Source: Pseudonocardia sp. SCN 73-27
Lineage (GTDB): Bacteria; Actinomycetota; Actinomycetes; Mycobacteriales; Pseudonocardiaceae
Direction: 5' to 3'
Assembly (NCBI GenBank): GCA_001725415.1
Contig: MEGH01000035.1
Span: 4,025 to 48,842 of the forward strand
DNA length: 44,818 bases
Part shown: one piece after another, positions 22,627 to 30,789 of the stretch
Layout: the number at the start of each line of letters is the position of its first letter
Numbering within the stretch: position 1 is the stretch's first letter
Notes under the pieces: model-generated
Seen by the model: only the letters and a program-made list of their open reading frames with translations
What the model was told of the DNA's origin: nothing
Database searches by the model: none
Made by a program: the position numbers and the translations under genes

Positions 22627-24009
22627 ATGCTGTCGGCCGAGGACAACGAGATCCTGACCCGGGTCGGTCCCGGGACCATGATGGGCGAGCTGATGCGCCG
22701 CTACTGGATGCCGGCGCTGCTGTCGGAGGAGCTGCCGAGCCCGGGCGGGGACCCGGTGCGGGTGCGGCTGCTCGGGGAGGACCTGGTCGCCTTCCGCGAT
22801 CTCAACGGTCGTATCGGACTGATCCAGGAGAACTGCCCGCACCGCGGCGCTTCATTGTGGTTCGGCCGCAACGAGGGCAGCAGCGTCGCACCATCGACCG
22901 CCGCCGACGGGGTGTGCGGCCTGCGCTGCCCCTATCACGGCTGGCAGTTCGACGTCGACGGCCGCTGCATCGACATGCCGTCCGAGCCCGCGAGCAGCTC
23001 GTTCAAGGAGCGGGTGCAGGCCAGGGCCTACCCGGTGCACGACTCAGGCGGCGTCGTCTGGGCCTACCTCGGACCCCGTGACACCATGACCCCGTTCCGC
23101 GACTTCGGTACCGACTCGCTCGCGGCCGAACACGTCCAGGCGGGCAAGACGTTCAGCCCGTGCAACTGGGTGCAGGCGATGGAGGGCAACCTCGACACGT
23201 CGCACATCTCGTGGCTGCACCAGTACGACGCGATCTCCGAGCTGCCCGACGACGGCACCGACAAGCCCGGTTACAACTCCGTCGAGACGTCCTGGCGGAT
23301 CTGGCGTCACGACCGCGCACCGCGCCTCGAGGTCCAGGACGACTGGTACGGCTACCGCTATGCCGGCATCCGGACATCGCCCAACGGTCACACCCACGTC
23401 CGCATCACCGGGTTCTGCGTGCCGAACGTGACGACGGTGGCCGCCATCCCGTACCGCGGCCGGCTGAGCATGTTCGTGCCCGTCGACGACGAGAACTGCC
23501 TGCGTTACAACCTCGTCGCGCAGAAGATCGGCGACATGCACGGCTACGGCAGCGGCGGGAACCTCTTCGACGTGCGCAACTTCCCGTACGCACCGCAGAC
23601 CCGCCAGGGCATCCGGCCCCGGCAGTGGACGGCGGAGAACGACTACCAGATCGACCGCGAGGCCCAGCGCACCCAGAACTTCACCGGCATCTCCGACTTC
23701 AACAGCCAGGACCTGATGGCGACCGAGTCGATGGGACCGATCTACGACCGCTCCCAGGAGCACCTCGGCACCAGCGACCGGGCGGTCATCCGGATGCGGC
23801 GGATCCTCATCTCCGCGGCCAAGGCACTGGCCGAGACCGGCACGGCGCCACCGGCGCTCGCCGAGGACGGGCACGACTTCACGACGTTCCGGTCCGCGGA
23901 GAAGATCCTCGAGCCCGGGGAGGACTGGCGCATCCTCGGGACCGACGACGACCCGCTGGTCCAGGAGGAACTGCTCGCGCGTCGTTCGGCGGCGAGCGGC
24001 CAGGCCTGA
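22627..24009 (+). CDS. Rieske non-heme iron oxygenase, phthalate 4,5-dioxygenase type (second copy)
   Basis: A 460-residue paralogue of the first oxygenase. Rieske ligands: Cys70, His72, Cys101, His104 (CPHRG and CPYHG). The loop between the two pairs is 12 residues longer than in the first copy and contains SSVAPSTAADGVC. Catalytic iron region: DTSHISWLH with Asp190, His193 and His198, and a C-terminal QDLMATESMGPIYDRSQ. The N-terminus MLSAEDNEILTRVGPGTMMG is closer to the family consensus than the first copy. ATG has GAGGAGG upstream, 127 nt after the HicB-like gene. The two oxygenases may act on successive intermediates or assemble together; sequence alone cannot decide. Confidence 0.92.
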   Translation: MLSAEDNEILTRVGPGTMMGELMRRYWMPALLSEELPSPGGDPVRVRLLGEDLVAFRDLNGRIGLIQENCPHRGASLWFGRNEGSSVAPSTAADGVCGLRCPYHGWQFDVDGRCIDMPSEPASSSFKERVQARAYPVHDSGGVVWAYLGPRDTMTPFRDFGTDSLAAEHVQAGKTFSPCNWVQAMEGNLDTSHISWLHQYDAISELPDDGTDKPGYNSVETSWRIWRHDRAPRLEVQDDWYGYRYAGIRTSPNGHTHVRITGFCVPNVTTVAAIPYRGRLSMFVPVDDENCLRYNLVAQKIGDMHGYGSGGNLFDVRNFPYAPQTRQGIRPRQWTAENDYQIDREAQRTQNFTGISDFNSQDLMATESMGPIYDRSQEHLGTSDRAVIRMRRILISAAKALAETGTAPPALAEDGHDFTTFRSAEKILEPGEDWRILGTDDDPLVQEELLARRSAASGQA

Positions 24010-24042
24010 CCCGGCGCCCCGGTCCACGAACAGGCCGGGTCA
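24007..24042. terminator. Weak hairpin after the second Rieske gene
   Basis: TGACCCGGC (24007-24015, including the stop codon) pairs perfectly with GCCGGGTCA (24034-24042) across an 18-nt loop. It may reduce, not stop, read-through into the solute-binding protein gene. Confidence 0.35.
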
Positions 24043-24117
24043 CACAGCCGGCCCTTCCGTACTCCTCACCGCGAACCCGCGAGCCGACGACGTCTCGCGA
24101 GATTGTGAGGCACGTCG

Positions 24118-25749
24118 ATGCACGTCAGACCTGTGCTGCGAAGCCGAGCGGCGACCGTACTGCTGCTGGTGGTGCTGTTCGTGGCCGGCGCCTGCGGCGC
24201 GAGCAACACCGTCCAGTCGGGGTCCGGGAAGTCCGGGATGGACTCGTCCCATCCCTTCGGTGGCGACCTCGCCACCGAAGGAACGCCCCAGCGCGGCGGC
24301 ATCCTCCGCTACGGCATGGACCGGGAACCGGTGTCGATGGACCCGGCCGTGCCCGGCTACCAGATCGCCGACTACTCGGTCTACGACCCGCTGTTCCGGA
24401 TGAACGCGGCGGGTGACGTCACGCCCTACCTCGCCGAGTCGATGACGACCGACGACAACGGCCGCACGTGGGTCATGAGGCTGCGGCCGGGGGTGCTGTT
24501 CCAGGACGACACCCCGCTCGACGCGGACGCGGTGATCTTCAACGTCGCGCGCCAGCAGCAGATGACGCGGTCTCCCGGCAACGTCTACGCGAAGTGGGTC
24601 GCGAACATGACCGCCGTCGACCCGCTGACCGTGCGGTTCGTGCTCACGCAGCCGGTCGGGGTCTTCGTCAACGCGTTCGCCCTGCGGTCCAGCGACGGCA
24701 CCCTCGGGCTCATGGCGTCGCCGACCGCGGTGAGGAAGTGGGGGGCCGACTACGGCCGCCATCCGGTCGGGGCCGGCCCGTTCTCGTTCGTCGACTGGGT
24801 GCCCGACTCTCGCATCGACGTGACCCGCTTCGACGGCTACTGGCAGAGGGACAAGGGGATGCCCTATCTCGACGGGATCCAGTTCCGGCCCGTCCCCGAC
24901 ACCGAGGCGGCCTACGCGTCGGTCTCCAACGGCGACCTGGACGTGCTGATCTGCTCGTACCAGACCGAGATCCTGCGCGGCTCCAACAACAAGGACCTGC
25001 GGACCTACTACTACCCGGGCAACGGCGGCGAGTACTTCTACTTCAACTTCACGAAGGCACCGTTCAACGATCTCCGGATGCGGCAGGCGCTGATCACCTC
25101 GCTCGACCCTAAGGCCATGAGCGCCACGCAGTACAACGGGTTCATGGACCCGGCGCAGGGCCCGTTCTCGGCCGACAGCCCGTTCTTCAACGCCGACGCC
25201 GCGCAGCAGTACCCGACGTACGACCAGGCGAAGGCGAAGGCACTGGTCGCCGACTACGTCGCCGGGGGCGGCGACCCGAACTTCACCCTCTCCACGGCCA
25301 ACAACCCGACCCGCACACAGTTCGCGCAGTTCGTGCAGGCCCAGATGAAGGCCGTCGGGGTCGAGGTGAAGCTCGACCTGCAGGACCTCGGCACGTTCAG
25401 CTCGAAGGTCGTCCAGGGCGGCAACTTCCAGCTGTCGACATGGGTGTCGGGCTGGCCGACGCCGTTCCCGTCGCTGGTGCAGCTGCTCCACACCGGCGGC
25501 AGCGGCAACTACGGGCGCTACTCGAACCCGCAGGTCGACGCACTGCTCGACGACGCCGTGGCGACGACCGACAAGGCCAGACAGGCCGCGGACTACGAGC
25601 AGGTCCAGGAGATCGCGGGCAAGGACCTCGCGATCGGCTGGTACAGCCGCGCCTACACCGGGATGCTCACGCGCGACAACGTCAACGGGATCGTCCTCGA
25701 CATCCCGACAGGCGCACAGATGTGGGCGAACGCGTGGATGTCGCACTGA
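24118..25749 (+). CDS. ABC transporter solute-binding lipoprotein, family 5 (peptide/nickel/opine type)
   Basis: A 543-residue extracellular binding protein. Signal peptide: basic MHVRPVLRSR, then hydrophobic AATVLLLVVLFVAGA and lipid-attachment Cys26 followed by GAS. Family 5 SBP features: PQRGGILRYGMDREPVSMDP, YDPLFRMN...YLAESM, LRPGVLFQDDTPLDADAVIFN and HPVGAGPFSF. These bind oligopeptides, opines, sugars or aromatic-derived compounds for uptake. The permease and ATPase genes normally next to it are absent here, so it either pairs with a distant transporter or serves as a sensor. It follows the oxygenase gene in the same direction with a TGAGGC ribosome binding site, suggesting uptake of the oxygenase substrate. 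Confidence 0.9.
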   Translation: MHVRPVLRSRAATVLLLVVLFVAGACGASNTVQSGSGKSGMDSSHPFGGDLATEGTPQRGGILRYGMDREPVSMDPAVPGYQIADYSVYDPLFRMNAAGDVTPYLAESMTTDDNGRTWVMRLRPGVLFQDDTPLDADAVIFNVARQQQMTRSPGNVYAKWVANMTAVDPLTVRFVLTQPVGVFVNAFALRSSDGTLGLMASPTAVRKWGADYGRHPVGAGPFSFVDWVPDSRIDVTRFDGYWQRDKGMPYLDGIQFRPVPDTEAAYASVSNGDLDVLICSYQTEILRGSNNKDLRTYYYPGNGGEYFYFNFTKAPFNDLRMRQALITSLDPKAMSATQYNGFMDPAQGPFSADSPFFNADAAQQYPTYDQAKAKALVADYVAGGGDPNFTLSTANNPTRTQFAQFVQAQMKAVGVEVKLDLQDLGTFSSKVVQGGNFQLSTWVSGWPTPFPSLVQLLHTGGSGNYGRYSNPQVDALLDDAVATTDKARQAADYEQVQEIAGKDLAIGWYSRAYTGMLTRDNVNGIVLDIPTGAQMWANAWMSH

Positions 25750-25755
25750 CACCCG

Positions 25756-25794
25756 GCGGCTGCCGGACCGAGCTCGACCCGGTCCGGCAGCCGC
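25756..25794. terminator. Terminator of the Rieske-SBP operon
   Basis: Perfect 15-bp arms GCGGCTGCCGGACCG (25756-25770) and CGGTCCGGCAGCCGC (25780-25794) with a 9-nt loop, directly after the SBP stop. It separates the operon from the GntR gene, which therefore likely has its own promoter. Confidence 0.7.
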
Positions 25795-25869
25795 TAGGCT
25801 GTCGCGAGGCCGTGACGCGGCCGCCCGGAACGCTGTGAGCGACTCCGGACCCGCACCGGAGGCACCACG

Positions 25870-26568
25870 ATGGCACGAGCGCCGATCGCCCGACCCGCGG
25901 GCCGGTCCACTGCTCTCGTTCTGGCCGAGCTGCGGCGGGCCATCTCGCAGGGCGACCTCGCTCCCGGCGAACAGGTCCGTCAGCAGCTGTGGGCCGACCG
26001 GATCGGGGTGAGCCGGCCCCCGCTTCGCGAGGCGCTCGAGATCCTCACGACCGAGGGCCTGCTCGTGCACGGCGTCAACCAGGGCTACTTCGTCACCCGG
26101 TTCAGCCGCGACGAGATGCAGCAGCTCTACACGATGCGCCTGCTGCTGGAGCAGGAGGCGCTGCGATCGCTGCAGTGGCCCGACGAGGAGCGGCTGGCCG
26201 AGTTCTCCGAGCAGGTGCGCCTGATCGAGGAGCACGCGCTCGCGGGCCGGCCCGACATCGCCATGCAGGGCCTGAGCGACCTCTACATCGGCATCTACCA
26301 ACTGTCCGGCAGGCACCTCATCGTCGAGGAGATCCACCGGCTCTGGATCAAGACGACCGCCTACCGGTCCCTGAGCTTCGACATCCTGCGCGACCCGGCG
26401 CAGTCCGGCCGCCGGTTGCGGCGCATCGTCGGGCTGCTGCGTGACCACGAGCTCGACGAGCTGCGCGAGATGCTGCTGCATCCGACGATCCGCGGCCGCC
26501 TGGGTACGGCCGTGCCCGACGTCGCGCCTCACGAGGGGGACGACGCCGGGCGGGTCGCGGCGAGCTGA
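25870..26568 (+). CDS. GntR-family regulator, FCD-like, at the end of the Rieske cluster
   Basis: A 232-residue regulator. Winged helix at about 15-80: LAPGEQVRQQLWADRIGVSR and PPLREALEILTTEGLL, with Pro in place of Thr in the usual SRTPVREAL motif. The C-terminal domain has the FCD helical pattern, but the usual metal ligands are changed: the DxxFH position reads DLYIGIY, and the EH pair reads RRIVGLLRDHE; only a late His in LLHP remains at a normal place. It may therefore bind its effector without metal. GGAGG precedes the ATG. It is the best candidate to bind the palindrome at 20780-20797. Confidence 0.88.
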   Translation: MARAPIARPAGRSTALVLAELRRAISQGDLAPGEQVRQQLWADRIGVSRPPLREALEILTTEGLLVHGVNQGYFVTRFSRDEMQQLYTMRLLLEQEALRSLQWPDEERLAEFSEQVRLIEEHALAGRPDIAMQGLSDLYIGIYQLSGRHLIVEEIHRLWIKTTAYRSLSFDILRDPAQSGRRLRRIVGLLRDHELDELREMLLHPTIRGRLGTAVPDVAPHEGDDAGRVAAS

Positions 26569-26624
26569 CGGCGCAGCCGATCACGACCGTCGTCGCGAGC
26601 CTGCCCGGCAGGTCGCTGCTCCGG

Positions 26625-27121
26625 TCACAGCGGGAACGGGTGGGCGAGGACGCCCTCGGCCTCACCACGCCCGGACAGGACCCGGATCGCGTCGACGGCG
26701 TCGACGTGCACCGGCGTCGCGCCCGCAGCGGCCGCGGCAGCCGGGCCCGCACCCGGGCCGCGCGCGGCGCCACCGCGGCGAAGCGTTCCACCAGCTCGGC
26801 GACGGGCACGTCGCGGCGGTCGCGGACCTGCACCTCGTTGAGGGCGTCGACGAACGCGAGCATCCCGCCCCGCGGCCGTGCCGCCCACGCCCCGCGCAGC
26901 TGCCGCCCCGACTCCCGCGACGACACGACGCCCTCGGCGGCACCGAGGACGTGCGCGACGACGTCACGGACGCCCCAGCGGATGCAGTCGGTCGGCCGGT
27001 CCCACGCGTCGCCGGGCAGGGCGCGCAGCATCGTCGTGAACCGGTCGTTCTCGGTGGCCGCGACCGGCCGGGCCTCGGCACGGCCGATCGACGGGACCGA
27101 CGCGACGTCGACGATCTCCAC
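26625..27121 (-). pseudogene. Relic of a maleylpyruvate-isomerase-family (mycothiol-dependent) gene
   Basis: The first part keeps a readable N-terminal domain: ENDRFTTMLRALPGDAWDRP followed by RWGVRDVVAHVLGAAEGV, the pattern of TIGR03083-type four-helix proteins. After about residue 135 the frame shifts, and a fitting C-terminal end, VDAIRVLSGRGEAEGVLAHP, is found in another frame ending at 26625. About 60-80 residues between them are missing compared with intact family members (about 200-260). No good ribosome binding site precedes a start. I read this as a decayed gene with a frameshift and deletion. Confidence 0.55.
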
Positions 27122-27202
27122 GGCGCCGGCCACGTCAGACCGTCGCCGCAGTGGCGTCGAGCCGTGCCGTGTGGCCGTCGGCCGGCGCGCGCAGGGTTCC
27201 GG

Positions 27203-27648
27203 CTGACCAGCGCGCCGGCATCGACGGCGAGGCGGCGGACCTCGGCGACCCGGCGCCGCCCGGCGGGCCCCCACGTGGTCAGCGCGGTCTCGTGCAAGGC
27301 CCGGATCCGCCAGTGCGGGATCGCATGCCGCTCCGCGGTCGCGGCGATCCGCTCGAACACACCGGTGCGCTCGGCCTGCGAGGACCCGGTGCGGCCCATC
27401 ACCTCCAGCGCCTCGCACTCCACGTCCGGTGCCCCCGCGCGGACGGCAGCGGCCACCGCCCGGCCGGCGAGCGCCCGGGCGGTCGCGGTGTCGGCGGCGG
27501 CGAGGGCGATGTGGGCGCCGACGGCGTCTCGTCGGCATCGGCCGCGACCGGCGAGCCCGGTGGCACCAGCGCGCGGGCCCGGCGGGCTGCCCCCCGCGGT
27601 ACCGAGCGCGTCCGCCTTCACGCGGCGATTGTGGCCCCGCTCACCCAC
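27203..27648 (-). pseudogene. Fragment of a LuxR-type large ATPase regulator
   Basis: An open stretch on the minus strand reads ALAAADTATARALAGRAVAA, then CEALEVMGRTGSSQAERTGVF and HWRIRALHETALTTWG. This matches the tetratricopeptide-like middle of large LuxR/MalT-type regulators (usually about 900 residues). The ATPase domain before it and the DNA-binding domain after it are both absent. Coding character is lost after DAGALV. It lies directly upstream of the maleylpyruvate-isomerase relic, so this 1-kb stretch is a graveyard, likely left by a rearrangement. Confidence 0.5.
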
Positions 27649-27657
27649 GACGCGGAA

Positions 27658-27686
27658 CCGCCGGACCGCACGCGGCGGTCCGGCGG
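27658..27686. terminator. Hairpin after the FAD-oxidoreductase gene
   Basis: Perfect 12-bp arms CCGCCGGACCGC (27658-27669) and GCGGTCCGGCGG (27675-27686) around a 5-nt loop, 14 nt past the stop of the minus-strand FAD gene. Confidence 0.65.
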
Positions 27687-27700
27687 CTCCGGTGACGGGC

Positions 27701-29062
27701 TCAGCCGATCACGACGTTCGTCGCGAACAGGCCCGTCGGGTCCATGCGGCCACGGATCGCGAGCAGCCGGGCACGGTCGGCGCCGTCCCACAGGTTCCCG
27801 ACGCGGTCCGGGCCGGCCTGCCCGAGCAGGTTGACCAGTCCGCGGCAGGACCACGGACGCACCGACTCGACGACCCGCGCCGCCGCGGCCGCCACCAGCT
27901 CGATGGGCGGGCCGACCGGCACACCGACCGTGAACAGGGAGAACGCGGCGTCGCGGCCCGAGACGGCGTTGGGTACCGCCGGCTCACGGCCGATCGCACC
28001 GCCGAGCAGCCGCAGCTCGACCATCGCCAGCGGGCAGTCGGCCTCCGGGCCCGCGGTGGCGAGGATCGCGTCGACGGCCTCGGCGGGCAGCGCCGACAGC
28101 GCACCGCCGCGGTCCCACATCGGCATCGGCGTCGTCGGGTCCATGTGGACGGCGTCGATCGCCGGATAGGGCATGTCGGCGATCGCGTCGAGCACCGGCG
28201 TGGCGACGGCCCGCATCGGCGCGAGCAGCGCCTCCCCGGACGCGGCGTCGCCGAGGTGGGTGAACCGCAGGGCCACGACGAACCGGCCGCGGACCGGCTC
28301 CGGCAGCGCCGGGTCCGGCGGGGTGCGCAGCAGCGCCACCGACGTCGTCGTGTCCTCGGGCAACGTCGGCGCCCACGCCCGCCAGGCGTGCAGGACGGCG
28401 CGGGCGTCGTCGGTACCGAAGGCCAGCGCACCGCCGAAGAAGCGCGAGACGGGGACGAGGTCGAACTCGATGTCGGTGACGACCCCGAAGTTGCCCTTGC
28501 CGCCGCGGACCGCCCAGAACAGGTCCGGCTCCGACGACGGCGTGACGTCGCGGACGGCGCCGTCGGCGGTGACGAGGGTGAAGCGGCGGACGTGGTCGGC
28601 GGCGAACCCGTAGCGCCGGGCCATCGGGCCGAGCCCGCCACCGGTCGTGTAGCCGACGACGCCGACGTCGGACGACGACCCGTTCAGCGGGGCCAGGCCG
28701 TGCGGCGCGGCGGCGTCGATCACCGCACGCCAGCGCACCCCCGCGCCGACGCGGGCGGTGCGGGCGACCGGGTCGATCACGACGTCGGTCATCCGGCGCG
28801 TCGAGACGAGGACGGTGCCGAAGAGGTCGCAGGACAGGCCGTGGCCGGTGGCCTGGACGGCGATGCGGCGGCCCGTCGCCACGGCGTGCCGGACGGCGGC
28901 GGCCACGTCGTCGGCGCTCGTCGCCCCCACGACGACCGCCGGACCGGGCCGGTAGGTGAGGTTGAACCCGCCGGTCTCCTCGGCGTAGCCGTCATCGCCC
29001 GGGAACAGGACGGGTCCGGCGATGCGGGACAGGCTGTCGTGCTGGTCGATCATGGCGGTCAT
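27701..29062 (-). CDS. FAD-binding oxidoreductase, PCMH/berberine-bridge type
   Basis: A 453-residue flavoprotein. The FAD (PCMH) domain spans about 35-210: PAVVVGATSADDVAAAVRHA, then the covalent-FAD region IAVQATGHGLS with His74 as probable histidyl-FAD attachment, and GYTTGGGLGPMARRYGFAAD. The C-terminal BBE segment is DRARLLAIRGRMDPTGLFATN. The YxN motif common before it is replaced by GLVNLLGQ. Family members oxidise sugars, alkaloids or other alcohols with O2. No signal peptide. ATG has GGGAGAG upstream; a second ATG three codons on is possible. It is divergent from the nitrile hydratase genes across 166 nt and could be co-regulated, without proof. Confidence 0.9.
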   Translation of the reverse strand: MTAMIDQHDSLSRIAGPVLFPGDDGYAEETGGFNLTYRPGPAVVVGATSADDVAAAVRHAVATGRRIAVQATGHGLSCDLFGTVLVSTRRMTDVVIDPVARTARVGAGVRWRAVIDAAAPHGLAPLNGSSSDVGVVGYTTGGGLGPMARRYGFAADHVRRFTLVTADGAVRDVTPSSEPDLFWAVRGGKGNFGVVTDIEFDLVPVSRFFGGALAFGTDDARAVLHAWRAWAPTLPEDTTTSVALLRTPPDPALPEPVRGRFVVALRFTHLGDAASGEALLAPMRAVATPVLDAIADMPYPAIDAVHMDPTTPMPMWDRGGALSALPAEAVDAILATAGPEADCPLAMVELRLLGGAIGREPAVPNAVSGRDAAFSLFTVGVPVGPPIELVAAAAARVVESVRPWSCRGLVNLLGQAGPDRVGNLWDGADRARLLAIRGRMDPTGLFATNVVIG

Positions 29063-29216
29063 CGGTGTCTCTCCCCCTGTGAGCGAGGCCGCGGCGGGCC
29101 CGGCGTCCGAGGAGAAGGCTGCCGCCGGGCAGGGGTCCGCGACGACGGCGCCACCGTGAGTCCGGGGGTGTGGACAGCACCCCCGCCGGCGAACCGGTTT
29201 CCACCCGTGGACGCCG

Positions 29217-29222
29217 TAGGGT
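29217..29222 (+). promoter_or_regulatory. -10 hexamer of the leaderless nitrile hydratase operon
   Basis: TAGGGT ends 6 nt before the ATG at 29229 and there is no ribosome binding site, which fits leaderless expression. No convincing -35 is seen. Confidence 0.5.
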
Positions 29223-29228
29223 CGGGGC

Positions 29229-29825
29229 ATGGCCGGGTCCGGGACGTCGGTCGAGGCGCGCGCTGCCGCCCTCGAGGAGATCCTCGTCGAGAAGGGGTAT
29301 GTCGACCCCGCCGCGCTCGACGCGATCATCGCGACCTACGAGCACGACGTCGGACCGCGTAACGGCGCCCGGGTCGTCGCGCGGGCCTGGACCGACCCCG
29401 GCTACCGGCAACGGCTGCTCACCGACGCCACCCCGGCGATCGCCGAGCTCGGGTTCGGTGGCCGGCAGGGCGAGCACATGGTGGCCGTCGAGAACACCCC
29501 GGACGAGCACCACGTCGTCGTCTGCACGCTGTGCTCCTGCTACCCGTGGCCGGTGCTGGGCCTGCCGCCGACCTGGTACAAGTCCGCCGCCTACCGCTCG
29601 CGCGTCGTCATCGACCCGCGCGGTGTCCTGGCCGACCTCGGGGTGACGCTGCCCGCCTCCACGCGGATCGCCGTCCACGACTCCACCGCGGAGGTGCGCT
29701 ACCTCGTCGTCCCGATGCGGCCGCCCGGCACCGACGACCTCGACGAGGATGCGCTGGCCGAGCTCGTCACCCGCGACTCGATGATCGGCACCGGGCTAGC
29801 CCGGGTGCCGGGTGAGGCGTCGTGA
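29229..29825 (+). CDS. nthA: Nitrile hydratase alpha subunit, cobalt type
   Basis: A 198-residue catalytic subunit that hydrates nitriles to amides. The metal-binding claw is CTLCSC at residues 99-104; Thr at the second position is the mark of Co(III) enzymes (Fe enzymes have Ser). Two of the cysteines are normally oxidised to sulfinic and sulfenic acid. The following [20 protein letters not shown] is highly conserved in the family. Length is normal. The ATG is set by a TAGGGT -10 lying 6 nt upstream. The beta gene starts by GTGA overlap. The order alpha-beta, with no following activator gene, differs from the better-known cobalt operons (beta-alpha-activator). Confidence 0.95.
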   Translation: MAGSGTSVEARAAALEEILVEKGYVDPAALDAIIATYEHDVGPRNGARVVARAWTDPGYRQRLLTDATPAIAELGFGGRQGEHMVAVENTPDEHHVVVCTLCSCYPWPVLGLPPTWYKSAAYRSRVVIDPRGVLADLGVTLPASTRIAVHDSTAEVRYLVVPMRPPGTDDLDEDALAELVTRDSMIGTGLARVPGEAS

Positions 29826-30475
29826 ACGGCGCCGCCGACCTCGGCGGGATGATGGGTTTCGGCCCGGTCGTCCCCGAACCCGAGGGCGAGCTGTTCCACG
29901 CCGAGTGGGAACGCCGCGTCCTCGCCGTCACCCTCGCCGCCGGGGCCATGGGCCGCTGGACGATCGACGAGAGCCGGCACGTCCGGGAGTCCATCCCGCC
30001 CGCCGAGTACCTGACGTCGAGCTACTACGCGATCTGGCTGCGCGGCCTGGAGGACCTGCTCGTCGCCCACGGGCTGGTGTCCCGCGACGAGCTCGCCGCG
30101 GGCCGCGCGGCGGGCCCGGGGGAGCCCGCGAAGGTGCTGCACGCCGGCGACGTCGCCCCGGCCCTCGCCGCCGGCACCCCCTACACCCGCGAGATGGCGA
30201 CGTCGGCCCGGTTCGCCGCCGGCGACCGGGTACGGACCCGCACCATGCACCCCCGCGGCCACACCCGGCTGCCCCGGTACGCGCGCGGGCACACCGGCAC
30301 CGTCGTGGCCGTCCGCGGCGGGTACGTGCTGCCCGACCGCAACGCCCACGGCGCCGGTGAGCAGCCCGAATGGCTCTACACCGTGCGGTTCGACGCCCGC
30401 GAGCTGTGGGGCGACGACGCCGACCCCACCTCGACCGTCGACATCGACGCGTGGGAGTCCTACCTCGAACCGTGA
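29822..30475 (+). CDS. nthB: Nitrile hydratase beta subunit
   Basis: A 217-residue subunit that completes the active site of the alpha-beta enzyme. The N-terminal [20 protein letters not shown] is the family signature. The helical N-domain (about 20-120) has [18 protein letters not shown]. The C-terminal SH3-like barrel contains [20 protein letters not shown] and [22 protein letters not shown] (read in parts). GTG overlaps the alpha stop by 4 nt, so the subunits are made in step. No amidase or cobalt-insertion protein gene lies next to it; cobalt loading must rely on a distant gene or on self-subunit exchange. Confidence 0.94.
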   Translation: MNGAADLGGMMGFGPVVPEPEGELFHAEWERRVLAVTLAAGAMGRWTIDESRHVRESIPPAEYLTSSYYAIWLRGLEDLLVAHGLVSRDELAAGRAAGPGEPAKVLHAGDVAPALAAGTPYTREMATSARFAAGDRVRTRTMHPRGHTRLPRYARGHTGTVVAVRGGYVLPDRNAHGAGEQPEWLYTVRFDARELWGDDADPTSTVDIDAWESYLEP

Positions 30476-30492
30476 CGAAACGGGCGCGCGCG

Positions 30493-30518
30493 GGAACTAC
30501 CGCGACGGTCCGTTCGTC
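30493..30518 (+). promoter_or_regulatory. Possible ECF-sigma promoter of the small membrane protein
   Basis: GGAAC (30493-30497) and CGTC (30515-30518) are 17 nt apart, like promoters of envelope-stress ECF sigma factors. The start codon lies 33 nt downstream with GGAGGAGG between. In GC-rich DNA this could arise by chance. Confidence 0.28.
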
Positions 30519-30550
30519 GGAGAGGATGACGGCGGAGGAGGGGTTCGCAC

Positions 30551-30721
30551 ATGCTGCTGAAAATCCTGGGGGTCGCGCTCGCGATCTGGATCGTCATCTC
30601 GGTGCTCGGGGCCGTGTTCAAGTTCCTGGGCGTCGCGCTGGTGATCGGCGCGGTGCTGTTCGTCGGCGCCGCCGCCTACACGGCGATCAAGAACAAGAAC
30701 AACAAGGCGTTGCCGCGCTGA
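30551..30721 (+). CDS. Small two-helix membrane protein
   Basis: A 56-residue protein that is too short for many gene finders. It reads MLLKILGVALAIWIVISVLG, then AVFKFLGVALVIGAVLFVGA, then a basic tail AIKNKNNKALPR. Two membrane helices joined by a short turn are likely, with the positive tail inside. Small proteins of this type are frequent in actinobacteria and of unknown role. A strong GGAGGAGG precedes the ATG. It lies 75 nt after the nitrile hydratase beta gene and before a 10-bp hairpin, so it may share that operon or use its own ECF-like promoter. Confidence 0.72.
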   Translation: MLLKILGVALAIWIVISVLGAVFKFLGVALVIGAVLFVGAAAYTAIKNKNNKALPR

Positions 30722-30741
30722 CCCGACCCGGCTGATCCGGC

Positions 30742-30765
30742 CCCGGCGCGGGGTTCCGCGCCGGG
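30742..30765. terminator. Terminator after the small membrane protein
   Basis: Perfect 10-bp arms CCCGGCGCGG (30742-30751) and CCGCGCCGGG (30756-30765) with a GGTT loop, 20 nt past the stop. Confidence 0.7.
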
Positions 30766-30776
30766 CCCGTGACGGC

Positions 30777-30782
30777 CATACT
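30777..30782 (+). promoter_or_regulatory. -10 hexamer of the large ATPase regulator
   Basis: CATACT resembles TATAAT and lies 7 nt before the GTG at 30790. It favours a leaderless start there over the GTG at 30769, which would place the promoter inside the gene. Confidence 0.45.
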
Positions 30783-30789
30783 CCCGCCC

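Noticed and set aside
30769-30789. Upstream GTG start for the large ATPase regulator
   Set aside because: A -10-like CATACT lies inside the extra codons, and the family normally starts a few residues before the GRE segment. It is kept as an alternative.
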